The position numbers and the translations under genes were made by a program. From positions 734,501 to 798,500 of the forward strand of contig NZ_JNIR01000001.1 in assembly GCF_000702605.1 (NCBI RefSeq): a stretch of 64,000 nucleotides of DNA, written 5' to 3'. Within the stretch, counting starts at the first letter, position 1. Each line of letters opens with the position of its first letter. The notes under the pieces are model-generated. The model saw only the letters and a program-made list of their open reading frames with translations. It did not search any database and was not told the origin of the DNA. Positions 55,703-64,000 of the stretch are shown in pieces. The stretch comes from Exiguobacterium acetylicum DSM 20416 (GTDB taxonomy: Bacteria > Bacillota > Bacilli > Exiguobacteriales > Exiguobacteriaceae).

Positions 55703-56514
55703 AACAATACATACAATTGACGAATGAAGAGATCAAACGGAGTTTTAAGCTTTATATAATCGCCGTGCTTGTGATGGCAGCGATTGAGCTGGTATCGGTC
55801 GTTGTAAACGTCAAACTACATGAGCGCAGAATCGAAGATTACTTGAAGGCGAATACTGCTACTTTGTATGACGCATTCAATGACATTGGAAAAATTTCGT
55901 TCATTAATACAACCTCCTTTTTCAGTTACATGACATTGATTGGTATGGCGTTAGTCGTTATTTATACAATTCAGATTTGGTACCGGGATTGGGTTGGTGA
56001 AACGAAATATATCTATCGTTTATTGATGCTTCCAGGAAATCGAGCAAGCATTTTCTTCTCGAAGTGGACGACATTACTTTTGATCATCACGAGTTTTCTC
56101 GGTATCCAGTGGTGTTTGATCCAATTCGGAAATCTATTATTTAATTGGTCTGTCCGAGTTGACTATCTGGATAAAGACAGTCATCGCACACTAGGAAGTA
56201 CGTTAGGCGAACTCTTTTCGTTGAATTTGACGAATTTATTTGTAATTCTTTCAATATCGATGTTTATCGTGAGTTTTATATTCCTTCTTGTTTTAATCGA
56301 ACGTTCTTACCGTAAATGGACTGGTCTTCTGAGAATGGGAGTCGAGATTTTCATCGTGGTTATTTTTACTGTGACAGGTCTTTATTTCTTAGAGCAAACT
56401 AAATTATTGTTGAACTCAGAAAAGACGCTTGTATTGATTGGGTTGTTCGTCCTCTATTTTGCTTATGTGATTTGGAGAAGTCTACGTTTATTAAAATGGA
56501 AAATTACGGTTTAA
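55699..56514 (+). CDS. ABC permease of the GntR operon
   Basis: This 271-residue protein has about six hydrophobic segments and a long outer loop after the first helix. It has no motif of its own, but its place after a YtrB-like ATPase makes it the membrane partner. Base composition turns more AT-rich from here to 57619. Confidence 0.88.
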   Translation: MKQYIQLTNEEIKRSFKLYIIAVLVMAAIELVSVVVNVKLHERRIEDYLKANTATLYDAFNDIGKISFINTTSFFSYMTLIGMALVVIYTIQIWYRDWVGETKYIYRLLMLPGNRASIFFSKWTTLLLIITSFLGIQWCLIQFGNLLFNWSVRVDYLDKDSHRTLGSTLGELFSLNLTNLFVILSISMFIVSFIFLLVLIERSYRKWTGLLRMGVEIFIVVIFTVTGLYFLEQTKLLLNSEKTLVLIGLFVLYFAYVIWRSLRLLKWKITV

Positions 56515-56524
56515 GGAGGACACT

Positions 56525-57619
56525 ATGCGTTCGATAAAATATGTTTTACTTTTAGGCGTCATCTCTATCGTGTCTTTAGGAATTTATGTGGGACAAGTAC
56601 TTTCGTTCGATAAGACGAAATTCGTCGTTGAAACAAAAAAAGGTGATCCAAACGAAGAAGTCGTCCGAAACATGCAACTTAGTCTTAGTGAGTGGGGACA
56701 AAATCCGAATGAATATAGTATTTCGATGAATGGGGATATGACGAAGGATAGTCAAACAATACTTTCGTTACTTTTTTATAATGAATCTAATTGGACCGAT
56801 GCTCCACGATCGTTCCAACAATTTGCTTGGAAGAATGATACACATGTGTTTACAAAAGATTCGATTACATATGGAATCAATAGATTAAGCGAAAATAAAC
56901 TTGAACTTCAGTATTGGAATGCGCAGACTAAGAAATTGACGAGCACAACGATTAAGCTGCCTGAAGATCAAATGAATAAACAGTTACGTTTTTCTCCGTT
57001 TCAACGAACAAAGGACAAGTTACTCATTGATGCGACCCCTCTTAATAGACAGATTGAAAGAGAATATATCTACCAAATCGATTTAAAAAAGAAAACGATA
57101 ACTAAAATCAAATTACCTGACCGTTTAGGAAAAGGTGATACGATTCGATCGTTATACAATGGAAAAATGATTGTCGATCAATTAAAAGAATTGGAATATC
57201 CTGATGATTTTTTGTCTGAAACCGTCGTAAAGGATGGTCAACAAACAAAAGTATTAAAAGAATTCGATCAAGTCAACGAATCAAATGTCATAAATGATGG
57301 TAAATATTATCTAGGACTTCTTGAAATCTCTCTGAAACCATCGAGTAAGAAAAAGTTAAGATGGTTAATCTATGATGTTGAGTCAGAGCGACTAATTACC
57401 AAAACGATTAACCTCGAATCTCCTACATTAGAAGAAGATTTTTCCCATACGAGCTTTACTGTAGATCACGACCATATCTATTTCGCTTATCGAACGAAAA
57501 AAGATGAGGTCAAATCATTGGTGATCAATCCGGTGACATCTGAAATCGTTTACGAAGCTAATATTCAGAAACAAGGTTCGAAAAATAACATTTATCTAAA
57601 TGAAGTCGTAACAAATTAA
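56525..57619 (+). CDS. Unrecognised membrane-anchored outer protein, 364 aa
   Basis: One N-terminal membrane segment (residues 6-25) precedes a large outer domain made of repeated beta-like strands (TKKLTSTTIKLP, KKKTITKIKLPD, ESERLITKTINLE), reminiscent of a beta-propeller. It starts 10 bp after the permease behind AAGGAGG, so it belongs to the operon. It may be an accessory or sensing subunit of the ABC system, which is inference. Confidence 0.85.
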   Translation: MRSIKYVLLLGVISIVSLGIYVGQVLSFDKTKFVVETKKGDPNEEVVRNMQLSLSEWGQNPNEYSISMNGDMTKDSQTILSLLFYNESNWTDAPRSFQQFAWKNDTHVFTKDSITYGINRLSENKLELQYWNAQTKKLTSTTIKLPEDQMNKQLRFSPFQRTKDKLLIDATPLNRQIEREYIYQIDLKKKTITKIKLPDRLGKGDTIRSLYNGKMIVDQLKELEYPDDFLSETVVKDGQQTKVLKEFDQVNESNVINDGKYYLGLLEISLKPSSKKKLRWLIYDVESERLITKTINLESPTLEEDFSHTSFTVDHDHIYFAYRTKKDEVKSLVINPVTSEIVYEANIQKQGSKNNIYLNEVVTN

Positions 57620-57701
57620 TAAAAGTAACCAATTTCTACACATCACTTGAAACCTACCGTTTTCTTCCAACGTATAAAGACTATACGAAGGGGGGACTGA
57701 C

Positions 57702-58130
57702 ATGCAATTCTTGATTTTTGTCGTTTTCGCAGGTGCCATGTATTGGTTCTACTACAACTTCTTACTCGGGTATCGTAAGAAGAACATCACGCTGACGTTC
57801 GATGATCGGTTTTATTCACTCGACGAACATGTCTCAGCCATCGAACAAAAGCTCGCAACGGATGGGCACTCGGCACGTTATCTCGGTGACCGTCGTTTCG
57901 AAGTTGATGGCAAACCCTATCTGTTCCTCGAGCGGACAGTCTCAGTCGGCGGGGTTCCGACACAGCAGACGATTCTCGAGCAACAAAAAAATAACTCTCC
58001 CGCGTACGGGAGAGTTTTTTCGTTAGACTGGAATCCGGTCAAGGGGATGCGGTTGCTGCGACGAACGATACCAGCGCATGATCCAGTGATCGATACCGAT
58101 ATGATACGCAAAGCGTCCTGCAGCCAGTAA
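57702..58130 (+). CDS. Small membrane-anchored protein, probably 97 aa with lost stop (142 aa as read)
   Basis: It starts at ATG 57702 behind AAGGGGGG, with a membrane segment (residues 2-24) and a small soluble domain (RYLGDRRFEVDGKPYLFLER). As read it runs through a strong terminator at 57993-58021 and 108 bp into the opposite doxX gene. One more A in the seven-A run at 57985-57991 would give QQKK and a TAA right before the terminator, a far more natural end. Function unknown. Confidence 0.75.
   Translation: MQFLIFVVFAGAMYWFYYNFLLGYRKKNITLTFDDRFYSLDEHVSAIEQKLATDGHSARYLGDRRFEVDGKPYLFLERTVSVGGVPTQQTILEQQKNNSPAYGRVFSLDWNPVKGMRLLRRTIPAHDPVIDTDMIRKASCSQ
57985..57991 (+). other. Seven-A homopolymer at the apparent frameshift
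   Basis: Eight A would create an in-frame TAA stop two bases before the terminator stem. See the finding on homopolymer deficits. Confidence 0.7.
57993..58021 (+). terminator. Bidirectional terminator
   Basis: AACTCTCCCG pairs with CGGGAGAGTT around CGTA, with T runs on both strands. It lies between the small-protein gene and doxX, which converge here. Confidence 0.93.
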
Positions 58131-58511
58131 GGCGATTGACGCTGCTAGGAACAATGGGTTTAACGCAATCGTCCCAGCGAGTAAGTAATTGAGATTCATG
58201 ATGCTTCCGACGACCAGTGCAGGAACCGTCAACAGACTAAGAATCAACAGGATCCCGACGACGAGTTCCGCGAACGGAATCAAGGCGTTGATCAGCCCGA
58301 CGTTCGGTAAGGCGAGTTGCTCGATCCACGTCGCATACCACGAACTGACGAGTGCGTCTTCGCCAGTTGACTTCGCAAGCGCTCCTTCGAGAAACGGCTT
58401 CGCATCGAAGCCATTAATGTACTTACCGATTCCGGCGATGAACCACTGGATTCCGAGCCAGAGTCGGATGATCGTCAATAGACCGAGACCGATGATGTGT
58501 AATGCTTTCAC
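58023..58511 (-). CDS. DoxX family membrane protein
   Basis: This 162-residue protein has four hydrophobic segments and the DoxX core IRLWLGIQWFIAGIGKY and PFAELVVGILLILSLLT. Relatives take part in thiol stress or quinone handling. GTG 58511 follows GAGGAG with 9-nt spacing. A perfect 12-bp inverted repeat lies in its upstream region. Confidence 0.9.
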   Translation of the reverse strand: MKALHIIGLGLLTIIRLWLGIQWFIAGIGKYINGFDAKPFLEGALAKSTGEDALVSSWYATWIEQLALPNVGLINALIPFAELVVGILLILSLLTVPALVVGSIMNLNYLLAGTIALNPLFLAASIALLAAGRFAYHIGIDHWIMRWYRSSQQPHPLDRIPV

Positions 58512-58535
58512 TTTCAGACACTCCTCTACTACAAC

Positions 58536-58580
58536 ATAGTCCCCATCATACTGAAAAATCATCAGCGAGATGGGGACTAT
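58536..58580 (-). promoter_or_regulatory. 12-bp inverted repeat upstream of doxX
   Basis: ATAGTCCCCATC (58536-58547) and GATGGGGACTAT (58569-58580) are perfect complements spaced by 21 bp. They may be paired operator half-sites or an RNA stem in the leader. Confidence 0.55.
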
Positions 58581-58639
58581 CATCATAACGTCATCGAACC
58601 GTCATCGACCTGTTACAAAAAAAGGATAAGGTAACGGTT

Positions 58640-59824
58640 TCATGACCGTTGATCGAGGCGATGACTGATTGCAGTCAATAAAGCGGCAACTAGCGCAACA
58701 AGCCCACCGACGAGTGCCGTGTTCATCATCGGACCGTTCGCATAGACGATGCCACCGAGTGCCGAACCAAAAGCGATCCCGACGTTACTCGCAACCGGCA
58801 TCAATGAAGCAGCGAGTCCTTTTGCTTCCGGATTGAACTTCTCAGCGAGATCAATTAGGTAGATTTGTGTCGAAGTCGTCAGTAAAATCGACATCAACGA
58901 CATCAAGGCGATGTTGAACAGACCAAGCGGAAGGGATGCTGTCGTGAAGTATAACGCAGCAAGTACGATTGCTTGTACGACGAAGACGAATCGTAAGCGT
59001 CCCATCGGATTTTTGCTAGCGATCTTGCCGGCAAGGATGTTACTGAAGATCGAGACGACGCCGTAAGCGAGCAGGATCGGACTAATCCACGTTTTCGCAA
59101 TCCCAAGTTCTGTTTGCAGGATCGGTACAAGGTACGTGTAGACGACGTAGGTTGCCCCGAATCCGAATGACGGAATGAAGAAAGCAATCAAGATTCGTGG
59201 ATTAGCGAGCAATCCGAGCTGTTCCTTAATCGAACCAGAACCCGTCGATTGCTGGACCGGAACGATCTTTAAAACAGCGAGGAACGCGATTATTCCCATG
59301 ACCGTCGTCAGCCAGAACGTGGCTTCGAAGCCAGCGTGTTGCCCGATGAACGTACCAATCGGAACACCTAAAACGTTCGCAAGTGTAAAACCACCGAAAA
59401 TGAACGAGACGGCAACACCGCGCTTCGCGACAGGTACACCGTCACTTGCGACGACCATTGCGAGTGAGATCAAGACACCAGTCAGGATGGCTGTCAGAAT
59501 GCGGGTTGCGAGCAATACTTCGTAACTTGGTGCAAAACTACTGGCAAGATTCAATAGTATCCAAGCAAGTAAGAGACGTAGGATCAGGCGACGCCGTTCC
59601 AGATGACCGGTCATCGACATGACGATCGGCGTACCAATCGCAAAAGAGATGGCAAATGCCGAGACGAGCGTACCGGCTGTTGCGATCGTGATATCAAGGG
59701 CTGAGGAGATTTCAGCGAGGATCCCGACGATGACGAATTCGCTTGTTCCGAGAACGAATGTCAGGAGCGACAACGTAGCAATCAAGAGCCAATCGCGTCG
59801 ACTTAAACGAGTAGTAGGTGACAT
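58640..59824 (-). CDS. MFS efflux transporter (DHA1, AraJ/YdhL-like)
   Basis: This 394-residue protein has 12 hydrophobic segments, the N-terminal TFVLGTSEFVIVGIL pattern of the AraJ/YdhL group, and GHLERRRLILR between helices 2 and 3. It probably exports drugs or metabolites. ATG 59824 follows GAGGAA; the longer frame adds a basic stretch without an RBS. Confidence 0.92.
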   Translation of the reverse strand: MSPTTRLSRRDWLLIATLSLLTFVLGTSEFVIVGILAEISSALDITIATAGTLVSAFAISFAIGTPIVMSMTGHLERRRLILRLLLAWILLNLASSFAPSYEVLLATRILTAILTGVLISLAMVVASDGVPVAKRGVAVSFIFGGFTLANVLGVPIGTFIGQHAGFEATFWLTTVMGIIAFLAVLKIVPVQQSTGSGSIKEQLGLLANPRILIAFFIPSFGFGATYVVYTYLVPILQTELGIAKTWISPILLAYGVVSIFSNILAGKIASKNPMGRLRFVFVVQAIVLAALYFTTASLPLGLFNIALMSLMSILLTTSTQIYLIDLAEKFNPEAKGLAASLMPVASNVGIAFGSALGGIVYANGPMMNTALVGGLVALVAALLTAISHRLDQRS

Positions 59825-60014
59825 GGATGATTCCTCAATTCTAGCGCTTGCGCGCGAAACTATGAGTAACAGGATAGCATGAAACGATTTCGTCGGGTAT
59901 CGCAAAGCGAGATTTCGGGAAAAGAACCATTATTCGAAATAGCGTGTGAATTTCCAGGCTTGCTATTTTTTGCGTATACTACAGAAGAAGACTAATTATA
60001 AAGGAGTGGAAACG

Positions 60015-60440
60015 ATGCAAGCGACAGTGACATGGAACAAACAGATGGGGTTTAGTGGACAGACGGAATCAGGGCATCATCTTGCGATGGACGCAGCACC
60101 CGAAAACGGTGGTGAAAACCAAGCACCACGACCGACCGAACTCTTGCTACATGCCGTTGCCGGCTGTACTGGAATTGATATCGTCTCGATTTTAGAGAAG
60201 ATGCGCTTGACGATCACCCATTTCGAAATGGATATCGAAGGAGAACGGGCAGAGGATCATCCGCGACGTTTTACGTCGATCTCGATTCATTACCGGCTTG
60301 AAGGTGATCTCCCGGAAGATAAGGTCCGTCGTGCCATCTCGTTATCAAAGGATAAATATTGTTCGGTCTCGCAATCCCTGAATGCTGAGATTTCCGTCTA
60401 TTATTCGATCAATGGTGTGCGGAGCGAGGATCCTTTGTGA
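60015..60440 (+). CDS. OsmC/Ohr family protein (YhfA-like)
   Basis: This 141-residue protein has the two redox cysteines of the family, in LLLHAVAGCTGIDIVS and KDKYCSVSQSL. The subgroup reduces organic peroxides or has unknown thiol chemistry. ATG 60015 follows AAGGAG. Its stop overlaps the NagZ start by 4 nt. Confidence 0.92.
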   Translation: MQATVTWNKQMGFSGQTESGHHLAMDAAPENGGENQAPRPTELLLHAVAGCTGIDIVSILEKMRLTITHFEMDIEGERAEDHPRRFTSISIHYRLEGDLPEDKVRRAISLSKDKYCSVSQSLNAEISVYYSINGVRSEDPL

Positions 60441-61657
60441 AGAAAGTCGTACTGATCGGTTGCCTGTTGCTTGCAGGGTGTGCGCAGGAGACGACGGAAC
60501 CAACGAAACCATCACAATCGGAAACGAAGCAACCGACAGAAGAAAAGAAACCGAAACCTGAGCCAACGAAAGAGGAACGACAACAAGCACGATTAAAGCA
60601 GCAACTTAAAACGATGTCGACGTCAGAAAAGATCGATCAACTGCTCTACATCGGAGTCGCCGGCACGGAACTTTCAGCAGCTGACCGAAATTTGTTACAG
60701 ACGCATGCGATTGGCGGGGTCTTATTGCTCGGCGGAAACATTACGTCGGAAGAGCAACTCTTGACGTTCACGCGTGCGATTCAAGAGACGAACCAAAAAC
60801 CGTATGCGTTCGTCGGGATTGATGAAGAAGGCGGACGCGTCAGCCGGGTACCGGATCAACGATTACGGTTACCGACGAGTCAACGGATAGCGCAAGGAGC
60901 AGATGCTGCGAAAATGGAAGACGTCGGACGTACGCTCGGTCATTTGTCACAATTTTATGGCTTCAACATGGACTTCGCGCCGGTCCTTGACGTCAACAGT
61001 AATCCGAACAATCCGATCATCGGCGACCGTGCGTTAAGTGCTGATCCGAATACCGTCGCGACGCTTGGTACGGCCCTGATGCACGGGATGCAGGAGACGG
61101 GAACGATTCCGGTCGTCAAACATTTTCCCGGTCACGGCAATACGAGTGTCGATTCCCATGTCGGGCTACCGAAAGTGACGGCATCAAAGGAAGAATTGAA
61201 GCGGACGGAGCTGTTACCGTTCCAAGAAGCGATTCAAGAGGGCGCCGAGATGGTGATGGTCGCCCATATTCTCTATCCCGCGTATGACGATATGAATCCG
61301 TCCTCGCTCTCAAAGCCGATCTTGACTGACCTCTTGCGTCAACAACTCGGATTCAACGGTGTCATCATCACGGATGATCTCGTCATGGGGGCGATCACGA
61401 AACAATATGGTCTCGCAGAAGCGGCACGTCAGTCGCTCGTCAATGGAGCTGATATGGCGATGTTTTCAGAGGCAGGTGCTTACACAAAGGTCCATGCTGA
61501 AGTGATGCAAGCCGTCAAAGACAAAACGCTGACGCCGGAGATGCTCGATGCTAAAGTAATGCGCATCCTGAAGCTAAAGAAGACGTATGCCGACAGCCAA
61601 GAGCAACAGCGACCGACGAAATCGGAGCTGATTCAGCAAGTGGAAGCGCTCAACTAG
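60437..61657 (+). CDS. nagZ: Lipoprotein beta-N-acetylhexosaminidase NagZ (GH3)
   Basis: This 406-residue exported enzyme has a lipobox, LLLAGC, and a charged linker to about residue 50. Its GH3 domain has the substrate loop KHFPGHGNTSVDSH (with the catalytic DSH dyad) and the nucleophile Asp in VIITDDLVMGA. It frees N-acetylglucosamine from peptidoglycan fragments outside the cell. The single-domain length is shorter than Bacillus NagZ/YbbD, which has an added C-terminal domain. GTG start, 4-nt overlap with the OsmC gene. Confidence 0.93.
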   Translation: MKKVVLIGCLLLAGCAQETTEPTKPSQSETKQPTEEKKPKPEPTKEERQQARLKQQLKTMSTSEKIDQLLYIGVAGTELSAADRNLLQTHAIGGVLLLGGNITSEEQLLTFTRAIQETNQKPYAFVGIDEEGGRVSRVPDQRLRLPTSQRIAQGADAAKMEDVGRTLGHLSQFYGFNMDFAPVLDVNSNPNNPIIGDRALSADPNTVATLGTALMHGMQETGTIPVVKHFPGHGNTSVDSHVGLPKVTASKEELKRTELLPFQEAIQEGAEMVMVAHILYPAYDDMNPSSLSKPILTDLLRQQLGFNGVIITDDLVMGAITKQYGLAEAARQSLVNGADMAMFSEAGAYTKVHAEVMQAVKDKTLTPEMLDAKVMRILKLKKTYADSQEQQRPTKSELIQQVEALN

Positions 61658-61725
61658 GACTAGCGAAGCAAAGCGACTCATGCTAGACTAATGGGGCAAG
61701 CCAATTAAACACGAAAAGACACTAG

Positions 61726-61804
61726 GGGAGTCTCCCAGCAGACTGAGACGGAAGTATCCGGACCCTTTGAACCTGATCTAGTTCGTACTAGCGGAGGGAA
61801 GTGG
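61726..61804 (+). ncRNA. TPP riboswitch (THI element)
   Basis: The conserved core is present: GGGGAGTC near the 5' end, CTGAGA at 61743-61748, ACCCTTTGAACCTGATCTAG, and the closing GCGGAGGGAAGT. It sits before the thiamine operon and is followed by a terminator, so thiamine pyrophosphate should switch transcription off. Confidence 0.96.
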
Positions 61805-61844
61805 CTCGAAATCCTAGATATCCTTAGCGCTTCAGCGCATTTTC

Positions 61845-61882
61845 GGACCACTCCCTTCAACATCGGGAGTGGTCCTTTTTCG
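61845..61882 (+). terminator. Riboswitch expression-platform terminator
   Basis: A perfect 11-bp stem (GGACCACTCCC / GGGAGTGGTCC) is followed by five T, 42 bp after the TPP aptamer. Confidence 0.93.
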
Positions 61883-61901
61883 TATGGAAAGGAAGAACAT
61901 G

Positions 61902-62492
61902 ATGCGTTTACATCTGATTTCGACGGGATCCATTAATCCGCTTGACGAAATAAAGACCTTTCAATCGCTTCAACCTTATACGGATCAGCTGCATCTACGA
62001 GAACCGAACTTATCGGCGGCAGAATTACTTGATCTGATTGAAGCGCTCCTTACACATGGTTATTCGCCTGATCAGTTAACGGTTCATGATCGGGTCGACG
62101 TCGCCCATGTCGCCGGCATCGGTGTGCAGCTGACGCGACGGTCCTTGCGTGTCCGCGATGTGCGACGTCATTTTCCGAATCTCGTCATCGGGAAATCGGT
62201 CCATTCACTAGCAGAGGCACTGGCAGCAGAAGCGGAAGGAGCCGACCGACTGCTGTACGGTCATATTTATCCGACAGAGTCGAAGCCGGACGTGCCACCA
62301 CGAGGTATTGACGCCTTGAAGCAAGTCGTCACCTTCACGACGAAACCAGTCATTGCGATCGGTGGGATTACACCAGAACGCATGCCTGAAATCGCAGCGA
62401 CCGGTGTAACCGGAATCGCCGTCTTATCGGGTATTCTCGGTCAATCGGATCCACTCGCCGCCGTCAAGCATTATCAGGGGGTACGGGTATGA
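61902..62492 (+). CDS. tenI: Thiazole tautomerase TenI
   Basis: This 196-residue TIM barrel of the ThiE/TenI family begins MRLHLISTG. It has the QLHLREPNLSAAEL and PVIAIGGITPE segments, but lacks the fuller pyrophosphate site of ThiE. In thiamine synthesis TenI turns the thiazole product of ThiG into its aromatic form. ATG 61902 is preferred to 61899 from RBS spacing (AAAGGAAG). It overlaps thiO by 4 nt. Confidence 0.88.
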   Translation: MRLHLISTGSINPLDEIKTFQSLQPYTDQLHLREPNLSAAELLDLIEALLTHGYSPDQLTVHDRVDVAHVAGIGVQLTRRSLRVRDVRRHFPNLVIGKSVHSLAEALAAEAEGADRLLYGHIYPTESKPDVPPRGIDALKQVVTFTTKPVIAIGGITPERMPEIAATGVTGIAVLSGILGQSDPLAAVKHYQGVRV

Positions 62493-63433
62493 CGAATCAC
62501 ATCATCATCGGCGGTGGAGTCATCGGTTTGACGCTTGCTTACGGTCTCGCCTGTCAGAATGAATCCGTCGTCGTCTTAGAACGCGGAGCAGGTGGACAAG
62601 GAACGAGTCGCGCGGCTGCCGGGATGCTTGCGACGGACATCGAGCTCAGAGAGGAATTGCATGCACTTGCCGCGCGAAGCCGTCGTCTGTATCCGCTGCT
62701 TGCACGTCGTCTCGAGCGAGAAACAGGCATCGATTGTGGATACCGGGAACAACCATTTTTGTTAAAGCGTAAAGGGCGCGAGCATCTGTTTCCAGTGGTC
62801 GGTCAAATCGATCCACGACGACTGACGACTGCATTGATATATGCCTTACGAAAGCGTGGGGTACCAATCGAAGAACAGGTGGAGGTCACACATATCGAAG
62901 AGAACGTTGACTTCATCAGGATCGAATCGAATGCGGGAATCTGGACCGGACGAACGGTGACGGTCGCTGCCGGACGGGGTTCGCAAGCCTTGCTCGATAC
63001 AGCCGGCATTTCGATTGCGACATATGGGGTCAAAGGGGAGTGTCTCGCAGTCCGTCTCGCGGGCCAGCCGTTACGCTCGATCCTGTTTGACGCCGCCGTC
63101 TACCTCGTGCCAAAAGCTGACGGACGGATTTTGATCGGTGCGACCGAACTACCGCACGACGAGACGGTCGGCGTCAGTGTCGCAGGGGTCACGTCATTGC
63201 TTCAAGCAGCAGAACGACTTTATCCACCGATTCGTGACGCGGTCATCGAAGAAGTCTGGTCCGGTGTACGACCGCAAACGGTGTCCGGCTTGCCATATAT
63301 CGGAGTTGCCGCGTCTTCTCGTCGGATCTTCCTAGCGACCGGGCATCATCGGCATGGCATATTACTCGCACCGGCGACAGCGGAAGTCTTGGCAAATACA
63401 TTACGGTTGATCCAGAAGGAGGAAGTCCGATGA
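62489..63433 (+). CDS. thiO: Glycine oxidase ThiO
   Basis: This 314-residue FAD enzyme has the dinucleotide loop IIGGGVIGLTLAYGL and GTSRAAAGML. It oxidises glycine to the imine used by ThiG. It is somewhat short for ThiO (usually about 370). It overlaps both neighbours by 4 nt. Confidence 0.92.
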   Translation: MTNHIIIGGGVIGLTLAYGLACQNESVVVLERGAGGQGTSRAAAGMLATDIELREELHALAARSRRLYPLLARRLERETGIDCGYREQPFLLKRKGREHLFPVVGQIDPRRLTTALIYALRKRGVPIEEQVEVTHIEENVDFIRIESNAGIWTGRTVTVAAGRGSQALLDTAGISIATYGVKGECLAVRLAGQPLRSILFDAAVYLVPKADGRILIGATELPHDETVGVSVAGVTSLLQAAERLYPPIRDAVIEEVWSGVRPQTVSGLPYIGVAASSRRIFLATGHHRHGILLAPATAEVLANTLRLIQKEEVR

Positions 63434-63630
63434 ACATTACGATTAATGGCAATGACCACACGATCGAGCAGATTGAAACGATCGAGGACATGCTCACACA
63501 ACTCGGCTTAGGGGAAAAGCTCGTCATCGTCGAACAGAATCGACAAATCATCGATCGCATGGCGTACGGTCAGACAGTCGTTCGGGACAATGACACATTT
63601 GAAATCGTTCATTTCGTAGGAGGAGGATAA
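63430..63630 (+). CDS. thiS: Sulfur carrier protein ThiS
   Basis: This 66-residue ubiquitin-like carrier ends in the required Gly-Gly (FVGGG). As the thiocarboxylate it donates sulfur to ThiG. It overlaps thiO by 4 nt. Its final codons form part of the GGAGGAGG ribosome binding site of thiG. Confidence 0.95.
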   Translation: MNITINGNDHTIEQIETIEDMLTQLGLGEKLVIVEQNRQIIDRMAYGQTVVRDNDTFEIVHFVGGG

Positions 63631-63632
63631 AC

Positions 63633-64000
63633 ATGCTGAAAATTGGAGAAAAGACATTTGAATCACGGTTATTACTCGGAACAGGGAAATATACGGATGC
63701 TACGGTACAGCAGGAGGCGATCGATGCGTCCGCTTCACAAATCTTGACATTCGCCGTCCGTCGGCTCGATATTTTCGACAAACAACAAGCGAATTTCTTG
63801 GAGTCACTTGATTTAGCGAAGTACGATCTACTACCGAACACGGCCGGAGCGAAGACAGCGGAAGAAGCTGTCCGACTTGCGAAGCTTGCGCGGGCATCCG
63901 GTATGTGTGACATGGTCAAGGTCGAAGTGATTGGTTGCGATAAGACGTTACTACCTGATCCGATCGAGACGTTACGAGCTTCTGAAGAATTACTCAAAGA
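63633..64000 (+). CDS. thiG: Thiazole synthase ThiG, 5' part (runs off the window end)
   Basis: The first 122 codons are present, with [12 protein letters not shown] at the start and [19 protein letters not shown]. The Schiff-base Lys is expected in MVKVEVIG. ThiG condenses deoxyxylulose phosphate, the glycine imine and ThiS sulfur to the thiazole. It starts 2 bp after thiS. Confidence 0.96.
   Translation, partial: MLKIGEKTFESRLLLGTGKYTDATVQQEAIDASASQILTFAVRRLDIFDKQQANFLESLDLAKYDLLPNTAGAKTAEEAVRLAKLARASGMCDMVKVEVIGCDKTLLPDPIETLRASEELLK

Noticed and set aside
57992-58130. C-terminal 45 residues of the small membrane protein as real sequence
   Set aside because: They are read through a terminator stem and antisense to doxX; a one-A deletion explains them.
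1-64000. CRISPR arrays, rRNA, tRNA, phage or defence systems
   Set aside because: No regularly spaced repeats, no RNA gene signatures and no such proteins were seen in the window.

Overview
This window looks like a chromosomal segment of a low-to-mid-GC Firmicute, most likely Exiguobacterium or a close relative in Bacillales. The grounds are strong AGGAGG-type ribosome binding sites, frequent TTG/GTG starts, Bacillus-type regulatory sites (Fur, Zur, CodY, cre), a TPP riboswitch, Bacillus-like stress and cell-wall genes, and no sporulation locus beyond a SpoVK-like ATPase. The genus is inferred from gene content, not tested by search. No rRNA, tRNA, CRISPR array, prophage or integrase was seen.

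Layout. 0-12 kb is mostly housekeeping: aconitase (acnA), a double-AAA CbbX/SpoVK-like ATPase with a hot-dog thioesterase, a VanY-like lipoprotein carboxypeptidase, plsY, a DeoR regulator with cutC, and a DUF975 membrane protein. 11.7-24 kb holds a minus-strand pair (ABC exporter with a 5' frameshift, and a beta-hydroxyacid dehydrogenase), a soluble sensor kinase next to a degenerate GGDEF-EAL protein, DUF4003-like and DUF1836 proteins, a hemolysin III homologue, an M3 oligopeptidase and rpiA. About 24.0-28.5 kb is a visibly AT-rich island: a regulator that fuses a decayed ABC-ATPase to a LytTR DNA-binding domain, an ABC ATPase and permease, a 26-residue membrane peptide, and two unrecognised membrane or exported proteins.

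28.5-36.9 kb has a 5TM-GGDEF cyclase with two small membrane proteins. It is followed by a complete 3-hydroxybutyrate/acetoacetate catabolic operon (GntP permease, scoA, scoB, hydroxybutyrate dehydrogenase, thiolase) with a cre-like site. An intact IS150-group element with a 5-bp target duplication lies just downstream and has split a 9-bp inverted repeat. 37-39.6 kb holds an AraC/GyrI-like regulator and brnQ behind a near-consensus CodY box.

39.6-48 kb is an iron-starvation locus. A Btr-like AraC regulator fused to a siderophore-binding domain precedes a petrobactin-type cluster (asbABCDEF). Three Fur boxes are present, including a perfect 15-mer that precedes a short, terminator-bounded intergenic transcription unit of unknown function. 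48-54.5 kb carries glycerol dehydrogenase, a flavoprotein behind a near-perfect Zur box, two paralogous SH3b-M23 peptidases, a Nudix hydrolase, and a stress-type SDR with a Pro/Glu-rich small protein. 54.6-57.6 kb is a YtrA-type GntR/ABC operon with its own promoter and operator. 57.7-61.7 kb has a short gene that appears to have lost its stop by a homopolymer deletion, a DoxX protein, an MFS exporter, an OsmC protein and a NagZ lipoprotein. The window ends in a TPP-riboswitch-controlled thiamine operon (tenI-thiO-thiS-thiG, the last one cut by the window edge).

The most interesting items are the AT-rich LytTR/pseudo-ABC/peptide island, the Fur-box-driven short unit upstream of the petrobactin operon, the Zur-linked flavoprotein, and two independent one-A homopolymer deficits, which are either assembly errors or real frameshifts.
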